In this document: one piece after another, positions 40,101 to 52,100 of the stretch
Layout of the letters: the number at the start of each line of letters is the position of its first letter
How positions within the stretch are numbered: the first letter of the stretch is position 1
NCBI RefSeq assembly: GCF_018320785.1
Contig: NC_054885.1
Coordinates: 5,592,921 to 5,656,920 of the forward strand
DNA: 64,000 bases
DNA from: Cheilinus undulatus
Taxonomy: Eukaryota > Chordata > Actinopteri > Labriformes > Labridae
Reading direction: 5' to 3'
The notes under the pieces: generated by a model
Database searches by the model: none
What the model was told of the DNA's origin: nothing
The model's input: the letters and a program-made list of their open reading frames with translations, nothing else
Program-made: the position numbers and the translations under genes

Positions 40101-43100
40101 CCCTCCACACCCAGCACGCCGGTGTCCACAGGTCAGAGACTGGGTCAGGTCACACCTGGAACAAAGATGGTCCTGGCCTCCAAACTGGCCTCTCCGGTTC
40201 CCTTCCAGCAAGGCAAAAACTTCCACCAATCGTTCGCTTCCTGGGTCAAGCAGGGTCAGAACAACAACGGCAGCAGTAGCAGCAACAACTCTGGTGAGTC
40301 AGGCAATGATGAGAATTCATGTCATCTTTTAAAATCCTCAATATGATTTGACTTACACTTAATGGGTCATTACTCATGTCTAAATTTAAAGAATTACTAG
40401 AAGCATAGATGGTTTTCCAGTAAGTTCAGCAAAGAGCAAAATGTCTGCGTGTTTAAAATACCCTATAGTTGTTTTACTTCTCATCCACCATAAAAGAGGC
40501 AAACTGTTAAGTTACAGTAGTCCTTTTTGTCCCTTTCACCAGTTTTACTTTTTTCCATTGCAATTATAAATCACAGTTCCAGAAAAGCTGGGACATTGTT
40601 TAAAATGTAAACAAAAACCAAACTGAGATCTGCAGATCCTTTTCAGCCTGTCAATTGCAGCTCAAAGAGAAAATATTTCATTTTCAAAACGATGCATTTA
40701 ATTGCTTTTTGGGAAATAAACACATCCTCTGAATATGATGCCTGTCTCATGTTCGAAAAAAGTTGGGACAGGAGCAAGAAAACACTAGGACAATTGTTAA
40801 ATGCACAAAAAACACCTGGAAAATTCCACAGGTGAGTAGGTTGATTGGTTACAGGTGATAGTACCATTACTGGATATTAAAGGAGCACTCCTGAAATGCT
40901 CAGGTGTTCAAAGTCAATGATGGTGCAAGGATTTCATTTTAGAACAAGAATGCATGGGCATAAAGTCTAACTGTTTATGATAATGTTCCTCATCTTGCAA
41001 GTTCATAACAGTTAGCTATAAACACTTACAGCAGTGAATTTGGGACATGTGCATGACTAAATGTCAAAACCCCAATGAGACTGTGTTGCCATGTTAGATG
41101 ACTGTTAAGTAAATGTATAAATAAAGCCTGAAACACACTGGTGCTGCTGTGGCACATTGTCTCAGTTGCCACCCATAGCACACGTCAGCAGCAGAGCGTC
41201 TTGCTGGGCTAGGTGCTTGATATCAGAGTTGAGAGCCTCCTCCCGGCTCATCTCTCGCTTCACCAGTTAAGAGAAAAAAATAACAAGAGCGGTGGTATTT
41301 CACCAGCAGCTAAAGACACCCACTTATTCTACACGATGAAGGGAAGACATGCTACATTTCTTCTTCTGTGCTCTTATTTAGAGCTGCTACTGAAACGGAC
41401 AAAACAGCTGTTCTCTCAGGAAAACACTTCCCCTTTCATACTGGAAATAGAGCAGTGGCATAAATTGCAGCGGTGCGTGTGACGGCTGCTGGTGTTGGTT
41501 TGTTCATAACAAAATAACGGGAGTGATCGTTTTGACATGTGTCAGATGGCACTGGTATGTTTTGGGCTCAAGGAATTTAGACATTTCACCATCTACAGTC
41601 CAGAACATCATGAAAAGATTCAGAGAACCTGCAGAGATCTGCGCATGTAAGGGGTAAAGCCGAAAACCAACATTTCATGACTGTGACACAGTACGTCACT
41701 GCGTCTACAAATTTAAGTTGAGACTCTACCATGCAAAGTGAAAGCCATATCAACAACATGAAGCACACACCACTTCTCTGGGTCCTAGCTTAACTCAAAA
41801 GGACTGGCCTTAAGCTGAAAAGTGTTCTGTGGTCTGACGAGTCCACAGTTCAGATTGTTTGTAGAAATAATGGCCCATTAGTCCTCCAGGCCAAAGAGGA
41901 AAGAACCATCCTGATTGTTATCAAAAGCCAACATCTGTGATGATGTGGGGGTGTTTTTAGTGCCTACAGCATGGATTACCATTAACACATAGAGAGATAC
42001 ATACAGGCTTTGGAGCAGCATATGCCTGTCTTTTTCAGTTGCGTCCCTGCTTATTTCAGCGGGACAGTGCCGAGCCACATTCTGCAAGAGTTACAACAGC
42101 ATGGCTTCGCTATAAAAGAGGGCAGGTATTGGACTGGTCTGCATGCAGTCCAGAGCGGTCTCCTTTTGATATGTATGAAGCATTATGAATCACAGTGGAA
42201 ACTCAATACTGTTAAGTAACTAATGATGTATATCAGGAAGAATTCCCCTTACAGTACTTAAACAATCAGTGTCTTTGGTCCCAAGATGATTAAAGAGTGT
42301 TGGAAGAGGAATAGGTGATGGAACACAGTGGTACACATACTCCTGTCCCAACTTTTCTGGAACAATTTGAAGACATACAATTCAAAATGTGTGCATATTT
42401 CTCAAAAACAATAAATGTCAGGTAAAAGCATTTGCAAACCATTGTGTTCTGTTCTTACAGACTTTATACACAACGTCCTAACTTTTTTGAAATTGTTTTT
42501 GTATTTTTTTGAGTGTCATATCAGATTATGAGAAGATAATCATCACAAAAATCTTACAAAAATTATTTTGTACATCCTTTTTCCACAATATGACTTTAAA
42601 ATTTAAGCTATGACTTGTGGTGTCCACTTCATCTCTCAATAAAAAGACACTTTTTTAGACTTTTATAGGCTAAATGAGGTTGAATCAAGCTGATTTCAAA
42701 CAGAAGAAACATCATATTTTTAAAATACTGAAAATAAAACCGTCCAGTGGACACCACAGTCATACACCGGCTGTCGTGGTTGGCCTTGTGGGTGTGTGTG
42801 ACTGCAGGTGGCATGGTATGTCTTGCAGCCTCCACTGTTGCTAGCAGCGTCACCACCTCAGAGCAAACCTTCCAGATCGCCGGCAGCTCGGTGACTGTGG
42901 CGGGCCAGGTCCTCACCGCCAAACTCCCCCTGCCCGCTAACAGCAAGATTGTAACACTCAACATGCCCACCACTTCAGGAGGTAGGCCGCACGCGTGTCA
43001 TCCATTTCTGCCCGCTCGGGCCAACGTGTAACCAAATGGATGCCTCAGTTGAGAAGCAAAAATCGCTTAGCATGGATGACCCACCGTGTTTCTTTAAATT

Positions 43101-46100
43101 TATTTGTTTTACTTTTGGTGGATGAGCTTCTGTGAAAAAAGACCTGGATGGCTTTTATGTCTCTACATTTCTCAAATTGTGTCAAATTGCTGTCACCTTG
43201 TGATCTAAAGCTTTTTTTAGTTGCTTTGCAAATAATTTATTTTATTTAAAAAAATCAGAGACATTCTTCTGACTCTCACACACTCAGCATGCCTCGATAC
43301 ATCCTTGACCCACATCAGTGCATGTGTCCCATACATTTATGTCTGCATATTTGGCTTTTTCTTGATGTAACTGTGTTTCCCAACAGGTGTAGTGCAGCAG
43401 AAAGTCCTGGGCATATTCCCCTCCGGACCCCCTGCAAACCTGAGGACCTACAGCACACTGCATCCTACAACCGGCAACATCAACCTCAGAGCGTCCACGT
43501 CTGCCTCCAGCACTCAGCAGCAGGTACTTCAACAGGATGGTTCCTACCTAAAGCTTAAGAATATCTAAAGCAGTGTTACTCAACCCTGCTCAACCAAAGA
43601 GCAAAATTGTTGAAAAATTCATTTGCAAGAGCCACAATCTAAGTGGTGAAAAGTGGCAATTAAAATAAGTTGAAGGTGGCATAATGGTCGAAAAGTGGCA
43701 AAAATGGGTGGGAAGGGACTAAATAATGAGTTAAAAGAGGCAAAAACATTGCAAAGAATGAGTTAAAAGTGACTAAAATGGGCAAAATCAGAATAAAGGT
43801 GGTAATATGGGCAAAAAGTAGCATTTAAATGCAAAAGGCACCTTAAATGGGCAAGAAGTGGCAAAAAGGGGAAAAAATTGTAAAAAGCAGGATAAAAGTG
43901 TCAAAAAGGGAGAAAGTGACAAAAAGAAGTGGCAAGAATGGGATTGAAGCAGCAAACACTGGAAGAAAAGTAGCAAAAAAAGGCAGAAAGTGACAAAAAT
44001 GGGTGAAAAGTGGCAGAAAAATTAGTTACAGGTGGCAAAAATGGTCCAAAAGTGACAAAAACGTGGAGAAAATTAAGTGAAAAGAGACTCAATTGGCCAA
44101 ACATCAGGGAAAAAAGGTGGGAAAAATGGGCAAAAAGCATCAAATGTTGGCAAAATTTGAAATCAGTGGCATTTAATTGCAAAAGGCAGTTTAAATGGGT
44201 GACAAGTGGCAAAAAGGGGCAAAAAAATGCAAAAAAAGCTGGATAAAAGTATCAAAAATGGGCTAAAAGCACTAAAAATTTAATAGTAGTAGCAAAAAGT
44301 TGCAAATAAGGGCAATGGAAATATGCAGACAAAAAAAATAGAGAATGACAATTAAGTTTAACAATTAAAGTCTACTGTGTAAGTGTGGGAAACAAACTAA
44401 TTGATGGTACTTGCAATGGATAATTTCTGATGTAAAATTTTCATTTTTAATGTTATCTGGGGGAATAATATTTCAAATTAAGACATCAAAGAGCCACAAA
44501 TCATCACCAATGAGCCACACGCTGAGTATCACTGCTCTAAAGCATCGGTAAGGGTGGTTTTACCTCTGGATTTCTGTTCTAGGTCATCAAAGCAGGAGGT
44601 CAAACACAGCCTGGCACCACGATGAGCCCATCACCTTCAACATCTACCTCTGTGAGCACAGGGATGGTCAGAAGTCAGGCTCAACAAGGTAAAAGCAGTT
44701 TGATACTTTTAAAGCCAGTACATCTCTGTTATTTTAAGGGTTAATAGTATGAAAGCTTACCAGAACTTAGGAAAAAAGTCAGATCTTGAGTCACATTTTC
44801 AATGAAAAACTGCTGAAACAAGAGAGAGAGAGGTTGCCAGAGCTAAAGAACAGAGATGTTGCCTGCCTGACAGTCAGCATGCTTAGTAGAACATGGTTTC
44901 TTTTTACTGATTATTCATATGTAACCATAATTTCCTTTTAAATTTTCACCCTTCACAGCTGCACCTCAGCAGGCTGTAGCCCCGATGGGCCCGGCTCAGC
45001 CAGGATCTACACCTGTGAGCGGTTCTACCCCTGCAGCTCAGAAAACAGCAGGTCCTGCACCAGCACCAACAGCACCTGGACAGACACCTGCAGCTGCCCC
45101 CCAGACCCCCAGACCACAGCAGGGTCAAGTTAAACTCACCATGGCGCAGCTGATGCAGCTCACACAGGGGGCTCAGGTGAGAGCATAGTCTTCTGCTGTC
45201 TTTAAAACCTTACTTAAGAAATTACTTATGCCTTCAGTGATGTCACTAAACTCAAGTCGAGTTCCCCTTTTCTTTGCAGGGTGGAAATCCAGGTCTGACG
45301 GTGGTGATCCAGGGTCAGGGTCAGACACAGGGCCAGCTGCAGATCATCCCACAGGGTGTCACAGTCATCCCCGGTCCTGGGCAGCAGCTCATGCAGGCAG
45401 CTATGCCAAACGGTCAAGTCCAGCGCTTCCTCTTCACCCCAATGCCTCCATCCTCATCTGCTTCAACCTCAGCATCCACCACTGCTACCCCAACAAAACC
45501 CGCCCCAGCCCAGACCCCTCCGACCCCAGTAACACCACCAGCTCAAGTCAGAGCCCCTGCACAGGTCCAAACAACTCCTTCAGCCCTCTCCCAGGCACAA
45601 ATGTCTGCCCCTGTACCCACCCCAACACAAATGCCGAGTTTGGCTCCGACTCCGGCCTCGGTCCCTTCTACGGCCCGTGCTCCAGTTACCCATATCCCGA
45701 TGCAAACACAAGTTTCAGCCCCTGCCCCGTTACCAGTCCCTGCACAGCCTCAGATATCCGCTCCTGTCCCTGCTCTGCCGCACATCACGCCACAGACCTC
45801 TTCACAGGTCTTATCCTCCACCCCGGCCTCTTTACCCACGCAACCCCCAGTGGCGAGACCTGTCTTCTCCCCAGCCCCAAACACGGTGTCAGCCATGCCA
45901 CAACCACAAATTTCCATGTCTCCCCCTGGCTCATATCCCTCACAAACCCAAACTACAGCATCACCTCCTGCCCCCAGATCAACTGCACCTCAACACCACC
46001 TCCAGACCTTCAGCCCCGCCCCTTCCTTCACGTCAGCCCAGCCCCAAATACACGTCTCTGCTCCAGCCCCGACTCCTGCACCCTCTTACTCCGCTCCCAT

Positions 46101-49100
46101 GCCCGTGTCCGCCTCTCTTCCCTCACATGTCCATGTCCCAACCCCTGCTCTGGCTCCTGTCTCCGCTCCTGTCATAGCTGTGGTGTCCACCCAGATCCCT
46201 GTCCCCTCGCCGGGCAGAGCTTTGACCCATATACAGACCACCGCTCCTGTTCCTCTTCACGCCGCTGTGGCTAATGCTGTCGTCACACCGGTCACGGCCA
46301 CCTCTACAACACCTTCAGTGCCAGGTAAACAACTCACCACTTTTCCATCAATCATCATTAATAAAAGATTTATTTTTATTGAAGTTGGGCCAAATAAATT
46401 TCCAATTTATGAGAATTATGGCCTCATACTTGAATGTTCTTACCTGCAACCACAATGCTATTGGCTTCAATCCATCCCCAATGCCCATGGGAAGTCCCAG
46501 TGAGAAGAAACCAAGAGAACAAGCTAGATTTGTGGCCAAGGGTTAACGATAAGTTTACTTTCCAGCACCCTGAAATGGGTTCTTTGCAGGTAAAGTCAAA
46601 TCACAGGAGAGAACTCCAGATGGGGGGCAGGAAGCACTATCAGAATTCCAAAGTTTTGTTTATGTTATGGCCGTGCCAACTGTTCAGATTGCAAATGAAT
46701 AATACAAAGCTTATTCTGAATGCCAACACTAGTGACAAAAAGCTAAAGGAGAAACAGCTGCAGGCACAAATAAAAGCCTCCGTCTAAAGCCTGGACGAGC
46801 AGAGTCAGACAACGCACCCCCATTTTTTCCACAGCTGATGCTTTCAAGCCTTGCTCATTGAGATGTAAAAGCTGTCTTTTTGCAGAGATCTGGATAATTT
46901 GGCTCTGCTCAGTTATAAGAGCTGGTCCTTTGGCTCCCAAATGGCTTTTCATGTGGTACTGGTTTGGCTTTTTAAATGTAGATTAAATAACAAAAATTAA
47001 GGGGAAAAATGGCACTCTAATGGAAGTTAGCTTCTGTAGCTAACATTAAAGAGCCGTTTGGAGACCTGGCTCATTTGTAAATGTCATGGAGCTTGGACTC
47101 TTACTCCACAAGGTCCATCCATCCATCTTTTGTTTATCCGGGGCTGGGTCACGGTGGCAGCAGGCTAAGCAAGTCCATCCAGACATCCCTCTCCCAGCAA
47201 CATTTTTAAACTCTTCCTGGAGGATACTGATGCATTCCCAGGCCAGATGAGATGTATAATCCCTCCAGCAAGTCTTATGTCTACCCTGGGGTCTCCTTTC
47301 AGTTGGGTGCACCTGGAAGACCTCCACAGGGAGGGGACTAGGAGGCATTCTGATCAGATGCCCGAACCACCTCAAGAACTGACTCCTTTACTTCGAGATC
47401 TTCAGATGTCCGAGCTCCTCACCCTATCTTTTAGGCTGAACCCAGCCACCCTTCTCAATCCTTTGGTTCCTACCCAGAGTTCATGACCATAAGTGAGGGT
47501 TGGGATGAAGATCGATTGGTAGATTGAGAGTTTCCCTCTTTACCACAAAGGTCCGATACAATGTCTGCAAAACTGCCGATGCTGCACCAATCTGCCTGGC
47601 GTTCTCTCGGTTTATTCTGCCCTCACTCGTGAACAAGACCCCGAGATACTTAAAGTCCTTCACTTGGGCTGAAAACATCTTCCTCTCCTTGAGGGATGGC
47701 CTCAGACTTGAAGGAGCTGACCCTCATCCCGACAGTTTCGTACTCAGCCACAAACCAAACCAGAACAGAACCACATCATCTGCAAAAAGCAGGGACTGGA
47801 ATCCTGAGGTCACCCAAATGAACACCCTTCTTTCCTTGACTGCTCCTAGAGATCCTGTGCTTGAAAATCACAAACAGAGTCGGAGATGAGAGGCAGCCCC
47901 ACAAGGTTTCTGTGATAAATAGTTCCTCTGTGTTTCCATTAAAAGAATGAGAGTGACAAAATGAGGGTGACAAACTTTTAATGTGGCTCAACTAGCCTCT
48001 TAGCTCAGTGCTAGACTCGTCAAGAGTCTACTAGCCAGTCCCTTCTGGTCTGGCTAGTTGCTAGTTGCTTTGGACAAAAGTGTCTGATTAATGTTAGAAA
48101 CATGACCTTTACCTCAGTCAGTCATTAAGGGGAGTTCCAAATGTTTTGACTTCACTTTAGGGTAGCTGTGATGTCATCCATCTTTATATACAGTCTACCT
48201 GAACCCTGTTTTACCATCCTGTTTGTTATTTGTAGACTCATTTTTAAATCATCTCGTCTCTGTCTCTCTTCCTGTTGCAGTTCTTGCCGAGCAGAGAGCC
48301 GCTCAGCCTCAAACCTGGACTTCAGTCCCGTCTCAGGCTCCCAGTCCAGCTCAGCAGGCTGCAGCCCCAGTGCAGACCCCCATCCAGGCTCCCATTTCTG
48401 CCCCTACACCAGTTTCTACACATCCACCCGCACCCCCTCTGCCTCCAGCCCAAGTCCAAGTCCAGCACCCAACCATGGTGTCCATGCAGCAGGTGTCTCA
48501 GAGCCCGGTCTCAACGGTGCAGGTTCACATGAAGGGAGTACCGGTCTCTACAGTGAGACCTCCCCAACCTCTGATCCAAACCCAAACCCAGCGTCAGGCC
48601 CAGATCTGTGCTCAGATTCAGGTCCAGCCCTTCAGCCAAGTCCAGCAGATTCAGGCCCAAGCACAAACCCCAAACCAGCCCCAGGTCAGGGTTCAGTTTT
48701 CACCTCAAACCCAACTACAGCCCCCCATTCAAAAACCACCTCAGGCACAGTTTCAGCCCCAAAACCAAACCATGCCCCAGGTCCAGGTTTCTGCCCAGTC
48801 CCAGCTCCAGGTCCAGTCAAGGGTCCAACCTCAACCCCAGGTTCAGTCTCAGGTCCAGACCCAGCTCCATCCCCAGGTTCAGGTCCAGTTCCAGCAGCAG
48901 AGCCAGACTCACCCCCAGACTCAGGCTCTGCAGCAAACCCAGGTCCAAACCCAGACCCAGGTCCACCCTCAACCTCAGTTTCAGGTCCAGTCACCACAGC
49001 AGACCCAGGTCCAGCAGCAGCAACCCCAGGTCCCACCCCAACCCCAGTTTCAGGTCCAGTCCCCACAACAGACCCAGCTCCAGCAACAGCAGCAACCCCA

Positions 49101-52100
49101 TGTCCACACCCAGGTCCACCCCCAGTCACAATTTCAAGTCCAGTCCCCAACGCAGATGCAGGTCCAACAGCAGCAGCTTAAGGTCCAAGCCCAAACCCAG
49201 GTCCACCCTCAGTCCCAGGTCCAAGCCCAGCCCCAGTTTCAGGTCACGTCACCTCAGCAGCTTCAGGTCCAAGCCCAACCCCAGGTCCAGGCCAAACTCC
49301 AGGTCCAGTTCACACCTCAGAACCAAACCCAGGTCCAAACTCAGCCTCAGATTCAGGTTCAGTCCCCCATCAGGCACCAGCTCATCACTGTTCCGGGTCT
49401 CCAGCAGCCGGTCCAGCTCCTCTCAGCCCTGCCTCCCCATGTTGCTGCCCAGATCCAAGCCCAGATCCAGGCGCAGGCACAGCAAGGGGGCGCCATCCCT
49501 CAGCAGATCAAACTGCAGCTGCCGATCCAGATCCAGCAAGCAGGGGGGCAGATCCAGACCCATCAAATCCAGAATATGGTCACCATACAGGCACCGGCGA
49601 GCGTCCAGGAGCAGCTGCAGAGGATGCAACAACAACAACAACAGCAGCAGCAACACCAACAACAACAGCAGCAGCAGCAGCCACAACAGCAACCAAAACC
49701 AAAGAAGAAGAAACACCCGGAGGCTAAAAGGGAACCGAAGGAGCAGAACCTGCAGTCAGTCAGTCCTGGAGACGGCATCCAAAAGCCTGTAAGACTCCAA
49801 ACAGTTTATACAAAGTGATTTATTTCAGGCTGACTCTTGATATTGGAGATTTTAACTCAGGTTTTTATATTTTTAAGGTGTTTGTGAAGCAGAATGTTAC
49901 AGCAGAGCAGCTGAAACAGAGGAAGAGTCTGGCTGCTGCAGAGCGAGAGGAGAACCAGAGGTTTGGAAAATGTCCATTACAAAATTTTGTTGAGTTTATA
50001 TCACGGCTGGGATTTTACAGTATTGCCATTAACTTGAATACTTGCATGGTCATTCATAAAACTGAACAAATTTGTCACATACAGTGGCCCCATGTGTTTC
50101 TTTAGGGGTCCTGCTAATCAGCCAGTTGTGAATGAGATTACAAAAGATGATAATACATTATTATTTGTCCCTAAACTGTATAAAATAACACTTTGATTTA
50201 GATTAATTGATCACACAAGCATAATACTTTTTCAGTTCACTTCAGTTTAACAACTTTATTTATCCCTCAAGGGGCAATTGGTTCAGAGCAGCTTGTACAT
50301 AAAAACATGGATAAAATGCAGTGACACAGACGGCAGTAATATGTGTCAGCTTAAATACACACCAAGACCTAAAAAAGAATGCTGGTATAAATAAGGCTGA
50401 AAAATTAGTAAACGGGCTAAAAAATAATGACGAATAGTGTACTGAAAGGGTTGACTACGTTCACGCTGCAGGCCTTAAAGGTCACATACTATGCAAAATG
50501 CACTTGTTCAGGCTTTTCTAGCAAAAATATGTGCCCCTGGCCTGTCCACAATCCCCCCCAAGAATTGCCTTTTGTGCTCTTTCTCTCATTCCCAAACACA
50601 CATCTACGGCCCACTAAAAATGGCTGATCATCTGAGAACTACGGCTTTCCCTGATAGCAGCTCATTTCCCTTTATTCCAGAATGATTGTCTGCAACCAGG
50701 TGATGAAGTTCATACTTGACAAGATCGAGAAGGACGAGAAGCAGGCGGCAAAGAAGAGGAAGAAGGAGGAGGTGGTGGAGCAGAAACGCTCCAAACAGAA
50801 CGCCACCAAGCTGACGGCGCTGCTGTACAAGCACAAAGAGCAACTGAAGGCCGAGATCCTGAAGAAGAGGGCGCTGCTGGACAAGGAGCTGCAGCTGCAA
50901 GTACAGGTAAGCCTACGCATTTCTTTCACCAAGAGTGCTTTCATTGATGGAAAATGAATTATCAAGGAATTATTTTCTATCAACATTCATCCCCCAGTAA
51001 CATCGCTGCTGGTTTGGGATGCTGATGCTACTTGAATTAGACGAGTTTAAGGTTAATTTCCCCTAATTTGATACTTTTCTGCTGTGGTGTATAAAAATAT
51101 TTCAGTTTTATTGCTTTTCATGTCATTTCAAACTCATGTGATGCATGCTTTAGAGCTTGATGTGCATGAAAACAGGAGAAAATAACTCTGTATGTCTTGT
51201 GTCTCTTAGGAGGAGCTGAGGCGAGACATAGCCAGACTTCAGAGAGAGAAGGAAAAAGCCCGCGCTGCTATCGCTCAGGCCGCCGCTGCAACCGTCAAAG
51301 CCGCTGCCGCCTCCCACTCCTCCTCCCACCCTTCCCACTCCTCACATTCCTCTCACAGCAGCCACACCTCATCTTCCTCGTCCCACAAACGAAAGAGGGA
51401 GGAGGAGCGAGACAGAGACCGGAACAGAGACAGGGACCGACATCACGACAAGGACAAGAAGAGGGACCGGGAAAAGGAACGAGACCGATACAGAGACAGG
51501 GAGAGAGAACGGGACGGGGAGAGAGAGAGGGAGAGGGACAGAGACAGAGAGCGGGACAGACATCGAGACAGAGACCGAGACAAAGACAGAGACAGGGACA
51601 GAGACAAGGACCGGGACTCAAACTCATCAAAACACAAGAAGAAGAAGAAGCTCTCTTCTACCTCAAAGGACCACAAGAAAGACAGCAAACTGTACTGTAT
51701 CTGCAAAACGCCGTACGACGAGTCAAAGTAAGCATCCATGATGATATTAATTGCTCTGCTGTGATGCTCATGTGGCAGGAATTAAATAATCTCTCTCTGT
51801 GCCAGGTTTTATATCGGATGCGACCTGTGCTCCAACTGGTTCCATGGTGCTTGCGTGGGCATCACAGAGAAAGAGGCGAAGAAGCTGGAGGACTTTGTAT
51901 GTAACGACTGCAAACGAGGACAGGAAGGAGGAAGCAATGAGGAGTTATACTGCATCTGTCGGACGCCATACGACGAATCACAGTACTCAACCGCATGATT
52001 TACAAATGCATTCCTTATTAAATAAAATCCTCTGTTTCCTGACAGATTTTTCCATATTTCGCCTTCAGATTTTACATCGGCTGCGACCGCTGTCAAAACT

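Noticed and set aside
45228-46274. 348-codon open frame overlapping bptf exon 23
   Set aside because: Starts in the intron and runs out of the conserved frame; a by-product of C-rich composition.
48168-49181. 337-codon Gly/Pro/Ser-rich open frame overlapping bptf exon 24
   Set aside because: It is an alternate frame of the repeat in the real exon; it lacks conserved text, and the Gln-rich frame fits splice phases on both sides.
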